Origin: JANQEA01 sp964582285
GTDB lineage: Bacteria; Bipolaricaulota; Bipolaricaulia; UBA7950; UBA9294
Direction: 5' to 3'
Assembly: GCA_964582285.1 (NCBI GenBank)
Contig: CAZORQ010000005.1
Span: 1-64,000, forward strand
Length of the DNA: 64,000 nt
Part shown: positions 43,893-52,935 of the stretch, piece after piece
Layout of the letters: every line of letters starts with the position of its first letter
How positions within the stretch are numbered: position 1 is the stretch's first letter
Notes under the pieces: generated by a model
Databases searched by the model: none
What the model was told of the DNA's origin: nothing
Seen by the model: only the letters and a program-made list of their open reading frames with translations
Made by a program: the position numbers and the translations under genes

Positions 43893-45919
43893 CGTATCTC
43901 CAACACAATCGTACCGGCCTGCGCAGATCGACCAGAGACATCCGGTGGAATGATCAACGTCGAGTCACTTCCCACAACGATGGCCGGACCTTCCAACGTA
44001 TCGCCTTCGGAGAGTGATCCTCGTACCGCAACGCGCGTCTCCGTTTCCCCAATCTCGGGAAACCATGCCTTCACCACCCGTACGCCACTCCCCTTGTCTC
44101 GCACAACCTGAGGAATCCCGGGCAAAGCAGACGGTCCCACCGCTCGCGCGCGAAGGGCGACAAGCTCAGTGTCTTCGCCACGATCGGAGTGCCCAAATCG
44201 CGTCTCATGTTCGGCGTGGAATCTACTGGCAAGCTTCTCCAGCCGCTGCATCTGTCCGCCAGTGCAGTCAAACGGAACATTCAGCTCGTGCGATTGCCCC
44301 GCATAGCGTACATCCGCTGAAATGGCAAATCGCATCGCTTCATCTTGGTATCCCTGCAGTCTCAATACTCGCCGCACCCGGGCGCACAGCGCTTCCACGA
44401 CAGCCAGGATCTCCTCGCTGTCGATCGTGGACAGACGCCGAACGATGCCTTGACTTGCATCGCAGCCAACTTCAGAGGTCAGGAGCCCCAGCGCGGACAA
44501 CACTCCCGCCGTTGCTGGGACGAGAACGCGAGGTATCGAGAGCCGTTTGGCGATCGATGCAGCGTGGAGTGGCCCGGCGCCGCCAAATGCAAGAAGTGCA
44601 TACGTGCGTGGGTCATGTCCCCGCTCAACGGAGATGACTCGGATCGCGCGCTCCATCGCCGCGTCGGCGATCGCCAGAATTCCCTCCGCTGCAGCCTCGA
44701 CGGAAAGGCCCAACGGGTTGGCGATTGACGAGTCAATCACTGATCGTGATGCAGCCGCATCGAGCGTCTCCAATCCGCCCAACGGGTGATCAGACAACAG
44801 GTGCCCGAGCACCACGTGTGCATCGGTGACGGTCGGCACCACACCCCCACGGCCGTAGCAGGCTGGTCCAGGGAGCGCCCCCGCACTCCGTGGCCCGACA
44901 CGCAGCGCCCCGCCGGCATCGATCCAGGCGATGCTCCCACCACCTGCACCGATCGTGTGGATCCCAATCATCTGCTGTGCAACGGGATACCCTCCGATCG
45001 AACCGCTCGTCGTCTTGGCGAGTTCGCCATCACGGATCAGCGACACATCGCAGCTCGTCCCTCCCATATCCATCGTGATCAGTCTCTGCTCGCCGACAAG
45101 CTCGCCGATCGCCCGAGCCCCCTGCACACCGGCGGCGGGCCCGGAAAGTAGAATCCGAACCGGCTCCGCTTCGGCTTGCGTCCTGTCAGTCACCGTTCCG
45201 CTGGATTGCATGATGCGCCAGTTCGACGGCAGTCCCAGTTTCGCGGCGCCTGCCTCCAGTTTCCCAAGATACTGGCCGATCACAGGGCGCAGTGCTGCAC
45301 AGATGACCGTCGTCGACGTTCGCTCGTACTCGCGGAACTCTGGCAGCACATCACTTGACAGGGTCACCGGCATCTCAAGCGATGCCGAGAGAACCCGACC
45401 AGCCAGCTGCTCATGTTGCGGATTGAGGTAGGAGAAGAGGAACACAATCGCGATCGCTTCCACGTCCATTTCGCGCAGCCGCGGAACCAGTGCGCGGACC
45501 TCATCGGGATCAAGCGTCGATACGACATTACCCTCGGCATCGATCCGTTCAGCCAGTTCGAACCGGAGTTCCCGAGGCACGATCGGCTTCGCGCGTTCGA
45601 TCGACAGGTCGTACAAGCCGCTTCGATCCTGTCTCCCAATCTCCAGCACGTCGCGAAAACCACGCGTTGTGATCAGCGCCGTCCGTGCCCACGTGCCCTC
45701 AAGCAGCGCATTCGTTGCGACGGTCGACCCGTGAGCGATGATCCGCACACCAGTGGGGTCCAATGCAGCCGAGCCAACGAGCTCTTGCAGCCCAGTCAGC
45801 ACGCCCCGGTGTGGCGCCGTCGGCGTTGATGGAATCTTGGCAAGCCTGGCACCGCCTTCTCCCGCCAGGACCACGTCGATGAACGTCCCTCCAATGTCGA
45901 TGCCAATCGCGTTGATCAC
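43889..45919 (-). CDS. hyuA: Hydantoinase A / 5-oxoprolinase alpha-type subunit
   Basis: A 676-residue ASKHA-fold ATPase subunit. The phosphate-1 motif is IGIDIGGTFIDVV at the N-terminus. Further motifs are ATNALLEGT, MDMGGTSCDVSLI (phosphate 2) and FGGAGPLHA. It activates the substrate amide as an acyl phosphate, which HyuB then hydrolyses. It has a GTG start. A TATACT -10 box at 45929-45934 ends 9 nt before the start, so the mRNA has almost no leader. Confidence 0.92.
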   Translation of the reverse strand: MINAIGIDIGGTFIDVVLAGEGGARLAKIPSTPTAPHRGVLTGLQELVGSAALDPTGVRIIAHGSTVATNALLEGTWARTALITTRGFRDVLEIGRQDRSGLYDLSIERAKPIVPRELRFELAERIDAEGNVVSTLDPDEVRALVPRLREMDVEAIAIVFLFSYLNPQHEQLAGRVLSASLEMPVTLSSDVLPEFREYERTSTTVICAALRPVIGQYLGKLEAGAAKLGLPSNWRIMQSSGTVTDRTQAEAEPVRILLSGPAAGVQGARAIGELVGEQRLITMDMGGTSCDVSLIRDGELAKTTSGSIGGYPVAQQMIGIHTIGAGGGSIAWIDAGGALRVGPRSAGALPGPACYGRGGVVPTVTDAHVVLGHLLSDHPLGGLETLDAAASRSVIDSSIANPLGLSVEAAAEGILAIADAAMERAIRVISVERGHDPRTYALLAFGGAGPLHAASIAKRLSIPRVLVPATAGVLSALGLLTSEVGCDASQGIVRRLSTIDSEEILAVVEALCARVRRVLRLQGYQDEAMRFAISADVRYAGQSHELNVPFDCTGGQMQRLEKLASRFHAEHETRFGHSDRGEDTELVALRARAVGPSALPGIPQVVRDKGSGVRVVKAWFPEIGETETRVAVRGSLSEGDTLEGPAIVVGSDSTLIIPPDVSGRSAQAGTIVLEIR

Positions 45920-46138
45920 GTCGCCTCAAGTATAGATCGTTGGCCGCGGCATCGCACTCCTGATACGGTATCTGCTGCAGCTGGAGTCCAGCATCCAATC
46001 ACGCGACCACTCGTGTCCCACACGCTTCATCGTGAGGACCGCTCCCCAAGCCCGCTGAACCAGCCCCTTCCGACCTACCTGTTCCGTTGCCGCTCGCGTA
46101 CAATGTGCGCACACTGTGATCGCACGGGAGGGATAGGA
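45920..46138. other. Divergent promoter region of hyuAB and the threonine dehydrogenase gene
   Basis: 219 bp. Minus strand: TATACT -10 at 45929-45934 for hyuA, with no good -35. Plus strand: TACAAT at 46099-46104, possible -10 for the dehydrogenase gene, -35 weak. A GGGAGGGATAGGA SD lies before the TTG start at 46139. No coding frame is supported. Confidence 0.4.
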
Positions 46139-47095
46139 TTGGCGTATCCAAGGGTACTGGTCACTGGGGCTGTCGGACAGATTGGATCGGAGTTGACACT
46201 CGCGCTTCGCGAGCAATACGGAAGCGAGAATGTCATCGCGGCCGGCCATCGCACAGAGCCCAAGCCGGCACTTCGCGATTCCGGACCGTTTGAGATCGTT
46301 GACGTCACGCAACGTCAGGACGTCGATCGAGTCGTTGCCCAGTACGAGATTGACACCATCTACCACCTGGCGGCCATCTTGTCGGCTCGCGGGGAAGAGC
46401 GTCCGGATCTCGCCTGGAGGGTGAATGTCGACGGGCTCGTCAGCGTCCTCGACGTCGCACGGGACCGCCGCGTAGCGCGAATCTGCGTCCCGAGCTCGAT
46501 CGCCGTGTTCGGTCCGGAGACCCCGCGTGATTGTGCACCGCAGGAGACAATCCTGCTTCCCACAACGATGTACGGTGTGACCAAGGTCTCCGGTGAACTT
46601 CTTGGCGAGTACTACGTGCGTCGATTCGGACTCGATGTTCGCGGACTTCGCTATCCGGGGATCATCTCAAGCGAGACGCCGCCCGGTGGAGGCACGACCG
46701 ATTACGCCGTCGATATCTTCTATCAAGCGATTCAATCGGGACGATATACATGCTTCGTCAAGCCGGACACACGCTTGCCGATGATGTACATGCCTGACTG
46801 TATCAAGGCCACAATCGACTTGATGGAGGCCGATGCTTCTCAACTCGTGCATCACTGCAACTTCAATGTCGGCAGCATGTCCTTTTCAGCGGAACAGCTT
46901 GCGGACGAGATCAAGAGACACATTCCGGACTTCACGTGCGAGTATGAGCCGGATTTCCGGCAAGATATCGCGGATTCTTGGCCATGCACCGTCGACGATC
47001 GCGCGGCACGTGCAGAGTGGGGCTGGACACCACACTACGACCTCTCATCGATGACCAAAGACATGCTGAAGCGATTGCGCGCCCGTCTCTCGTAG
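46139..47095 (+). CDS. SDR-family NAD-dependent L-threonine dehydrogenase / epimerase-like protein
   Basis: A 318-residue extended short-chain dehydrogenase. The Rossmann motif is VLVTGAVGQIGSEL near residue 7. The active-site Tyr/Lys pair is MYGVTKVSGE, with PSSIAVFGP preceding. The block GLRYPGIISSETPPGGGTTDYAVDIF is characteristic of the SDR-type L-threonine 3-dehydrogenases that oxidise Thr to 2-amino-3-ketobutyrate. The TTG start at 46139 is chosen by SD GGGAGG and by beginning right before the Rossmann fold; longer frames lack an SD. A UDP-sugar epimerase is the less likely alternative. Confidence 0.85.
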   Translation: MAYPRVLVTGAVGQIGSELTLALREQYGSENVIAAGHRTEPKPALRDSGPFEIVDVTQRQDVDRVVAQYEIDTIYHLAAILSARGEERPDLAWRVNVDGLVSVLDVARDRRVARICVPSSIAVFGPETPRDCAPQETILLPTTMYGVTKVSGELLGEYYVRRFGLDVRGLRYPGIISSETPPGGGTTDYAVDIFYQAIQSGRYTCFVKPDTRLPMMYMPDCIKATIDLMEADASQLVHHCNFNVGSMSFSAEQLADEIKRHIPDFTCEYEPDFRQDIADSWPCTVDDRAARAEWGWTPHYDLSSMTKDMLKRLRARLS

Positions 47096-47141
47096 GATGT
47101 GCTCGATCGACCACGAGGTCAGCTCATTCGGCAACAAGACA

Positions 47142-47169
47142 CCCCGCACAGTCTGATCACCATGCGGGG
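47142..47169. terminator. Hairpin between threonine dehydrogenase gene and the ribosomal block
   Basis: CCCCGCA (47142-47148) pairs with TGCGGGG (47163-47169) across a 14-nt loop, in the gap between convergent genes. Reading from rplQ, the stem is followed by TGTCTTGTTG, a partial U tract, so it is the likely end of the ribosomal transcript. Confidence 0.5.
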
Positions 47170-47215
47170 CGTCTCATCTGTCATTGACACTGGTGTTGTA
47201 AGGCTGACTCTCTCC

Positions 47216-47572
47216 TTAGGATTCGATCAGCATCAATCGCGCTGTCTCCGCCCCGTCGCCTCGACGTGGGCCCAGCTTGACAACACGAGTGTATCCACCC
47301 GGTCGATCCTGGTACTTCGGCCCAATCTCCTCGAACAGCTTATCCACTGCGGCCTTGTTGCGCAGTCGTGAGAAGGCGATCCGGCGAGCATGAAGATCTC
47401 CTCTTCGCGCCAGCGTGATCAACCGCTCACTGAACCGCTGTCCCGCGCGTGCTCGAGAGTATGTCGTATCGACCTTTGAGTTCATGATCAATGCGCTGGC
47501 AAGATTCGCGAGGACGCTCTTCCGATGCGCACGCACCATCCCCATCTTGTCAACAGTCCGTCTATGTCTCAT
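47216..47572 (-). CDS. rplQ: 50S ribosomal protein L17
   Basis: 118 residues of the large-subunit protein L17, with the MRHRRTVDKMGMVRAHRKSVLANLA N-terminal region split over the tunnel-exit face of the ribosome. The ATG at 47572 is chosen because MRHR is the conserved start and GAGAGG lies upstream; an earlier TTG is also in frame. It overlaps the rpoA stop by 11 nt and is the last gene of the ribosomal block. Confidence 0.95.
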   Translation of the reverse strand: MRHRRTVDKMGMVRAHRKSVLANLASALIMNSKVDTTYSRARAGQRFSERLITLARRGDLHARRIAFSRLRNKAAVDKLFEEIGPKYQDRPGGYTRVVKLGPRRGDGAETARLMLIES

Positions 47573-48515
47573 CCTCAACCTCTCCTTCGCTCCTCAACGC
47601 ATACCCGAGCTCCGCGAGGCGATCCTCTACCTTGCTCAGCGTCTTCCCGCCAAACCCATGGATGTCGAGGAGTTCCTCGCGCGGGTGATCGAGAAGTTGA
47701 TTGAGTGTCGTGATGTCCGCTTCATGCAGCAAATTGCATGCCCGTTGATCGATATCGAGGTCGAGGAGTGACACCGTCATCTCCTCCACTTCGGTTTCCT
47801 CAACCTCTTCGGCCGAAATGCCATATGGATGTTCGGCGAAGTCGTCGAACAGACTCAGGTGTCGCTTCAGCATGCGGCTCGCTTCGGAGAGAGCTTCTTC
47901 CGGCTTGATTCCGCCGTTCGTCGTCAGCTCAAGGACGAGCCTCTCGTATCCCGTCTTGCCTCCGACTCGCGTGTCTTCGACGCGGAAGTTGACCTTTCGC
48001 ACGGGAGAGAAATCCGCATCAATCGGAACGACGGATAATGGAGCATCCTCGGGCCGATTCAGCTCCGCGGGCACGTATCCGAACCCTGTTTCGACCTCCA
48101 ATTCGATATCCAATGCTCCCTTGCTGTTCAATGTGGCGATCTGAACACTCGGATCGATGACCTCGACGCCTGGGGGAAGATCCAGGTCGGCTGCAGTAAC
48201 CTCACCCACTCCCTTCTTAGCCAGCATAATTCGCTGCATTTCGTCGCCCTGAACACGGAATGCAAGGCTTTTCAGATTGAGGATGATCTCTAGAACATCT
48301 TCCTTGACCCCCTCAATCGTGTCGTACTCGTGGTACTTGCCTGCAAACCTTACGCGGACAACAGCTGCACCTGGGATCGCTGTCAGCAGCGTTCGCCGCA
48401 GCGAGTTGCCAAGCGTCGTGCCGAACCCCCTCTCCAGAGGGCCGATCACGATCTTGCCGCTAGTCTCGGCGAGCTCTTCAACCTTAATGCTCTTGGGGAA
48501 GACCAGTTCGTCCAT
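47562..48515 (-). CDS. rpoA: DNA-directed RNA polymerase alpha subunit
   Basis: 317 residues: the N-terminal assembly domain includes GPLERGFGTTLGNSLRRTLL, and the C-terminal DNA- and activator-binding domain has helix-hairpin-helix CNLLHEADITTLNQLLDH near residues 260-277. The linker is Glu-rich. The start at 48515 is set by AGGAGG 7 nt upstream. It sits in its standard place after rpsD. Confidence 0.96.
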   Translation of the reverse strand: MDELVFPKSIKVEELAETSGKIVIGPLERGFGTTLGNSLRRTLLTAIPGAAVVRVRFAGKYHEYDTIEGVKEDVLEIILNLKSLAFRVQGDEMQRIMLAKKGVGEVTAADLDLPPGVEVIDPSVQIATLNSKGALDIELEVETGFGYVPAELNRPEDAPLSVVPIDADFSPVRKVNFRVEDTRVGGKTGYERLVLELTTNGGIKPEEALSEASRMLKRHLSLFDDFAEHPYGISAEEVEETEVEEMTVSLLDLDIDQRACNLLHEADITTLNQLLDHPREELLDIHGFGGKTLSKVEDRLAELGYALRSEGEVEDET

Positions 48516-48524
48516 CGCCACCTC

Positions 48525-49148
48525 CTAGCGGGAGTAGAACTCGACGATAAGGTTCGCGGCAATGTTCTGCCCCGTTAGCTCAACGTTCGGCATCCCGATC
48601 ATCTGGAATCTCATCGCGTCCGCGTTCCGCTCCAGCCATGCCGGAGGGTCGCGATCCAAAGCCGCTTCCACGATCGCCTTAACACGTTCGCGCCGTTCTT
48701 CCTTCACCGCAACGAGGTCTCCCTCTCGGAGCAGAACTGAAGGAATATTGGTTGCACGACCGTTCAGTTCGAAGTGCCCGTGCGTAATCATCTGGCGAGC
48801 CTGCTGTCTGGATGACGCCAGCCCTGCCCGATACACCATGTTGTCCATCCGGCGTTCCAGAAGTGTCAGCAGCGCTTCGCCGGTGACGCCCTTCTTCTGC
48901 TTCGCCTGCGCAATGTAGTTGCGGAACTGCCGCTCCCGAACCCCGTAGATCCGCCGCGCCTTCTGCTTCGCACGAAGGTGCAGCTGGTATTGGCTTCTCC
49001 GCGGCCGGCGTCTCTTTGGCCCTTCACCCGGCGGCTTCGGCTTTCGCGTTACGGCACAGCTACGCGTGTAGCACCGCTCTCCCTTGAGGAAGAGCTTCTC
49101 ACCCTCTCTCCTGCACTGCTTGCATTTCGCGCCACTGTCCCTACCCAT
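48525..49148 (-). CDS. rpsD: 30S ribosomal protein S4, zinc-binding form
   Basis: 207 residues of the primary 16S rRNA-binding protein S4. The N-terminal four-cysteine motif (CKQC, then CYTRSC) marks the zinc (C+) variant. The S4 RNA-binding domain is RRMDNMVYRAGLASSRQQAR and on. It overlaps the rpsK stop by one base (TAATG). S4 represses the alpha operon in E. coli; whether it does here is unknown. Confidence 0.96.
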   Translation of the reverse strand: MGRDSGAKCKQCRREGEKLFLKGERCYTRSCAVTRKPKPPGEGPKRRRPRRSQYQLHLRAKQKARRIYGVRERQFRNYIAQAKQKKGVTGEALLTLLERRMDNMVYRAGLASSRQQARQMITHGHFELNGRATNIPSVLLREGDLVAVKEERRERVKAIVEAALDRDPPAWLERNADAMRFQMIGMPNVELTGQNIAANLIVEFYSR

Positions 49149-49492
49149 TAGCGTCTCCCCTTGCTGTGGGAAATTGGCGTGACATTCTTCACTTCCTCGA
49201 CGCGAATGCCCGATGACTTGATCGTCTGAATCACCGACTGCCTCCCCGAACCGGTCCCTTTGACCTCAATCGTTACCGAACGGATTCCCATGTCTTTCAT
49301 CTCGCGCGACAGGGATTCTGCAGCAATCTGAGCCGCGTAGGGCGTGCCTTTTCTTGATCCCTTGTACCCTACGACACCCGGGCTCTTCCACGTTACCGGG
49401 TTCCCGTTGAGATCGGTGACCGTAATGATCGTGTTGTTGAATGTCGAATGAATATGGATTTGCGCGCGCTCGAGCTTGATGTTCTTCGCCAT
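49148..49492 (-). CDS. rpsK: 30S ribosomal protein S11
   Basis: 114 residues of the platform protein S11, shorter at the N-terminus than the E. coli protein. The conserved core reads AQIHIHSTFNNTIITVTDLN, and the protein ends NVTPISHSKGRR as expected. The ATG at 49492 lies 2 nt after the rpsM stop and follows GAGG. Confidence 0.95.
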   Translation of the reverse strand: MAKNIKLERAQIHIHSTFNNTIITVTDLNGNPVTWKSPGVVGYKGSRKGTPYAAQIAAESLSREMKDMGIRSVTIEVKGTGSGRQSVIQTIKSSGIRVEEVKNVTPISHSKGRR

Positions 49493-49494
49493 CG

Positions 49495-49860
49495 TTACCT
49501 CTTCTTCCCGGCCTTTGCCGGCCGAGGTCCCTTCCACGTTCGCGCATTTGAGCGCGTCCGCTGCCCGCGAACCGGAAGCCGCTTCTTGTGGCGAATTCCA
49601 CGGTAGGCGTTGATATCTTTCAGGCGTTGGATGTTCCCCAGGACACGCCGGCGGAGATCTCCTTCCACCATGAGCTGCTCGATTTCCCTCCGAAGTGCGT
49701 TGACCTCGTTCTCAGTCAAGTCTTTCACACGAACGTCAGGCGAGAGTCCTGTCTGCTCGACAATCTCGGCGGCCCTCGCACTCCCGATGCCGTAGATGTA
49801 AGTCAACGCGATCTCTATCCGCTTGTTGTTCGGCAGATTGACTCCAGCTATTCGCGCCAT
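49495..49860 (-). CDS. rpsM: 30S ribosomal protein S13
   Basis: 121 residues of the head protein S13 with the canonical start MARIAGVNLPNNKRIEIALT, the H2TH-type middle (TENEVNALRREIE) and a basic tail RGQRTRSNARTWKG that reaches the P-site tRNA. Eleven nt downstream of rpmJ. Confidence 0.96.
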   Translation of the reverse strand: MARIAGVNLPNNKRIEIALTYIYGIGSARAAEIVEQTGLSPDVRVKDLTENEVNALRREIEQLMVEGDLRRRVLGNIQRLKDINAYRGIRHKKRLPVRGQRTRSNARTWKGPRPAKAGKKR

Positions 49861-49871
49861 ACTCTCTCCCC

Positions 49872-49985
49872 TTACCCTTGCCGCTGCTTGTGCTTGGGAT
49901 TCCGGCAGACGACTCTGAGTCGCCCTTCACGACGAATCACCTTGCACTTGGCACACATCTTCTTAACCGAGCTCCTAACCTTCAT
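49872..49985 (-). CDS. rpmJ: 50S ribosomal protein L36, zinc-binding form
   Basis: A 37-residue protein found by direct translation between infA and rpsM: it begins MKVRSSVKKMCAKCK and contains the C-x2-C, C, H zinc ligands ending NPKHKQRQG. It is in the usual infA-rpmJ-rpsM order with gaps of 18 and 11 nt. Confidence 0.95.
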   Translation of the reverse strand: MKVRSSVKKMCAKCKVIRREGRLRVVCRNPKHKQRQG

Positions 49986-50003
49986 AATTGTCGGGCGAAT
50001 GGA

Positions 50004-50240
50004 TCAACTCTCTCGATATACGATCCGCCCCTTGGACAGATCGTACGGTGAGAACTCTACGATCACTCGATCCCCCGTCAGGATTCGTATGTAGTGCTTG
50101 CGAATCCGACCGGATATGTGGCAGAGGACGACATGCTCATTGTCCAGCTGAACCCGAAACATCGAACTCGGAAGGCTCTCGATGACCTGGCCTCGGTGCC
50201 TGATCACGTCCTTCTTGCCGCGCCTCTCATTGGTTGCCAC
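50004..50240 (-). CDS. infA: Translation initiation factor IF-1
   Basis: A 78-residue OB-fold factor that binds the ribosomal A site during initiation. The core KKDVIRHRGQV, FRVQLDNEHVVLCHISG and RILTGDRVIVEFSPYD is clear. IF-1 usually starts MAKEDV; here no start codon lies at that place, so a GTG at 50240 (or 50255) adds 6-11 residues and overlaps the end of map by 14-29 nt. The start is the only doubtful part. Confidence 0.93.
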   Translation of the reverse strand: MATNERRGKKDVIRHRGQVIESLPSSMFRVQLDNEHVVLCHISGRIRKHYIRILTGDRVIVEFSPYDLSKGRIVYRES

Positions 50241-51003
50241 TCCGCCCTTCGTCACCTCCTAGTGTCAGAACAACTGCTCCATTTTCCGTCAGTGCCACCG
50301 TATGCTCGAAATGCACGGACAACCCGCCCGATTCCGTGACCACGGTCCAGTGATCCGCCCTCACTTTCGTGGGATGCGAGTCCGTCTTGACCATCGGTTC
50401 AATGGCGAAGACCATTCCTGCCTTGAGCCGTGCTCCGCTACCAGGCGGACCGTAGTTCGGGATCTGTGGATCCTCGTGCAACGCTCTTCCAACCCCGTGC
50501 CCAACGTACTCTTTCACCACGTGAAACCCTTCACCAACCACGAAGGAGCCGATCGCGTGCGAGATGTCGGACAACCGGTTCCCGATTGTAACTTGCGAAA
50601 TCCCTTGCCACAAGCTTCGTTTCCCAACATCCAGCAATCGTCGCGCGTCTTCACTCACCGAACCGACCGGCACCGTCGTGGCCATGTCGACATACAGCCC
50701 GTCCCGGACCATGCCGATATCGATCGAGAACAGGTCTCCATCGTGAAGCCGACGATTCGGCGACGGGATCCCATGAACCACTTCGTCGTTGATCGAAGCG
50801 TTGATGGTGGCGGGATACCCTCGATACCCCTTGAATGCTGGCTCTCCGCCGCAACCGCGAATCATGTCCTCCGCAAGCCGATCGAAGTATGCCGTTGTCT
50901 GCCCAGCAGCAACTTCGCCGCACAACGCTCCGAGTATCCCGGCCAGCGCCGCGCCGTTCTCGTGCATCACGCCAATCTCGTTCGGCGACTTCAGAGGGAT
51001 CAT
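50227..51003 (-). CDS. map: Methionine aminopeptidase, type I
   Basis: 258 residues. The enzyme removes N-terminal Met co-translationally. The metal ligands of the pita-bread fold are visible: His in NDEVVHGIP, Asp in LFSIDIGM and Asp in YVDMATTV, His in YVGHGVGRALHEDP, Glu in FAIEPM, and Glu near the C-terminus (HFEHTVALTENG). The ATG at 51003 overlaps the adk stop by 4 nt, so the longer reading frame is not used. Confidence 0.95.
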   Translation of the reverse strand: MIPLKSPNEIGVMHENGAALAGILGALCGEVAAGQTTAYFDRLAEDMIRGCGGEPAFKGYRGYPATINASINDEVVHGIPSPNRRLHDGDLFSIDIGMVRDGLYVDMATTVPVGSVSEDARRLLDVGKRSLWQGISQVTIGNRLSDISHAIGSFVVGEGFHVVKEYVGHGVGRALHEDPQIPNYGPPGSGARLKAGMVFAIEPMVKTDSHPTKVRADHWTVVTESGGLSVHFEHTVALTENGAVVLTLGGDEGRSGNQ

Positions 51004-51641
51004 CCGGACAGAATAGCCATGATCTCGGATAGGATTGCGTCGCTTGATTGAGCTCCATCCACGTCGCAAAGCAGCTCGCGATTCTTGTAGTAGTCAATCA
51101 ACGGCTCAGTGGATCGCTCATACACATCGTATCGGTTCTCAATCACGTCCTGCTGATCGTCGTCTCTCTGAAGCAGCTTCCCTCCGCACGTGATGCAAGT
51201 CGATCCGTCTTCAGGCGGGTTATACAAGAGATTGTAGATCCTTCCACAACCTTCACAGACTCGCCTCGCGGTCAGACGACGAACCACTTCCTCGCGAGCG
51301 AGCGCAATGTTGATCACTGCATCGAGTGATGCGATCGAATCAAGCGCTTCCGCTTGCTCCACGGTTCGCGGGAAACCATCAAGCAGAAATCCTTCATCGG
51401 CCGATTCGATACGTCCACGAATCATGTCAATGATCAAGTCATCCGGCACAAGCTCGCCACGTTCCATGTACCCTTTCGCCGTTGTTCCAAGCCGCGTGGA
51501 TTTCGCCACTTCGTCGCGCAGGATATCGCCCGTGGAAAGATGCACAAGCCCTGTCTTCTCTACAATCCTCTTCGCTTGTGTCCCCTTGCCCGCTCCAGGA
51601 GGTCCCAGCAACGCAACGTGCCGTCTTGTCACTGTGTCCAT
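51000..51641 (-). CDS. adk: Adenylate kinase, zinc-lid form
   Basis: 213 residues. The P-loop is LLGPPGAGKGTQAKRI; the AMP-binding region LSTGDILRDEV and the FLLDGFPRT motif follow. The LID has CEGC and CITC, a four-cysteine zinc site as in thermophilic and Gram-positive enzymes. It interconverts AMP+ATP and 2 ADP. It lies in the classical secY-adk-map arrangement with a 3-nt gap from secY. Confidence 0.96.
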   Translation of the reverse strand: MDTVTRRHVALLGPPGAGKGTQAKRIVEKTGLVHLSTGDILRDEVAKSTRLGTTAKGYMERGELVPDDLIIDMIRGRIESADEGFLLDGFPRTVEQAEALDSIASLDAVINIALAREEVVRRLTARRVCEGCGRIYNLLYNPPEDGSTCITCGGKLLQRDDDQQDVIENRYDVYERSTEPLIDYYKNRELLCDVDGAQSSDAILSEIMAILSG

Positions 51642-51644
51642 GTC

Positions 51645-52934
51645 CTAGCCTCTCCGCCCAAGCAGGCGCCCCGATTTCGTCAGGCTCTCGTAGTGACGCA
51701 TGACAAGATGCGCCTCGATCTGCATCACAGTGTCGATTCCCACACCGACCACGATCAGCAGTGACGTTCCACCCACCAAGAACATGCTCTGGGATCCGCT
51801 GATCGTCGAAAGGATGAACGGGAGAACCGCAACGACAGAAAGGAAGACCGCGCCGATCAACAGCAGTCGATTGAGGACGCCCGTGATGTATTCGGATGTC
51901 GGTCTCCCGGGACGAACACCAGGAATGAACCCACCGGCCTCGCGGATATTCTTGGCGATATCGTTGGGATCGAAGACGATCGAGCTGTAGAAGTACGTGA
52001 AGAAGAAAATCAGCAGCACGTAGGCAAGAATGTACGCCAGGCTCCCCGTCTGAACGTAGGGGACAATCCAGTTCAGGCTGGGAATCGCGTTGAACAGCGT
52101 CACCGGAAGACTCAGCAGTGCCGAGGCAAAGATCACCGGAATCACGCCACCTTGGTTGACACGCATCGGCAGATGGGATGAGTGCCCGCCGTAGACCCGC
52201 CGCCCCATCGTACGCTTCGCGTACTGGATAGAGATCTTGCGCTGTCCTTGCTGAACCATCGTCATTCCTGCGATAACCACGATCAAGAGCGCGATAAATG
52301 CCAGCCCCCAGATGGGGTGGACTGTGCCCGTGCTGATGTCCGTCCACAGTTGCCGAAGATTCGCCGGGAATCTGGACAGGATACTGATCATGATAATCAT
52401 GCTGATCCCGTTGCCGATTCCATTTTCGGTAATACGCTCACCGAGCCACATGAGAAAGATCGTCCCAGCCGTCAACGACACGATGGTGGTCACGTAGAAC
52501 CAGATACCCGCTCCTGCAGGCATCGCACCCCGGATAAGGGAGGTCATTGCAGCACCTTGGACAATCGCCAGAGCAACCGTTGCGTATCGCGTATAGGCCG
52601 TGATCTTTCGTCGCCCCTCACGCCCTTGCTGCTGCATCTCCTTGAGCTTGGGGATCACCGCCGTCAACAGGCTGAAGATAATGGACGCATTGATGTAGGG
52701 GGTAACACCAAGCGCAAACAGCGAGAAACGCTGTAGCGCACCCCCGGTGAACATGTTGAAGAAGTCGAAGATCCCGCCTGCCTGCTGTGCGAAGAAGTTG
52801 CGCAATACTTCCGCATCCACGCCAGGAACCGTGATGTGCGTCCCAAGGCGTACAACCACTATCGCACCAAGCGTGAAAAGGATCCGCTTCCGCAGCTCGG
52901 GAACCTTGAATAGGCTGGCGAGCTTCTCCCACAT
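51645..52934 (-). CDS. secY: Protein translocase channel subunit SecY
   Basis: 429 residues with ten hydrophobic helices. Landmarks are the plug region after GTHITVPGVDAEVL, QQGREGRRKITAYTRYAT, and loop RRVYGGHSSHLPMRVNQGGVIPVIFASALL. It forms the inner-membrane channel with SecE and SecG. One nt separates it from rplO. The C-terminus MRHYESLTKSGRLLGRRG is complete. Confidence 0.96.
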   Translation of the reverse strand: MWEKLASLFKVPELRKRILFTLGAIVVVRLGTHITVPGVDAEVLRNFFAQQAGGIFDFFNMFTGGALQRFSLFALGVTPYINASIIFSLLTAVIPKLKEMQQQGREGRRKITAYTRYATVALAIVQGAAMTSLIRGAMPAGAGIWFYVTTIVSLTAGTIFLMWLGERITENGIGNGISMIIMISILSRFPANLRQLWTDISTGTVHPIWGLAFIALLIVVIAGMTMVQQGQRKISIQYAKRTMGRRVYGGHSSHLPMRVNQGGVIPVIFASALLSLPVTLFNAIPSLNWIVPYVQTGSLAYILAYVLLIFFFTYFYSSIVFDPNDIAKNIREAGGFIPGVRPGRPTSEYITGVLNRLLLIGAVFLSVVAVLPFILSTISGSQSMFLVGGTSLLIVVGVGIDTVMQIEAHLVMRHYESLTKSGRLLGRRG

Positions 52935-52935
52935 C

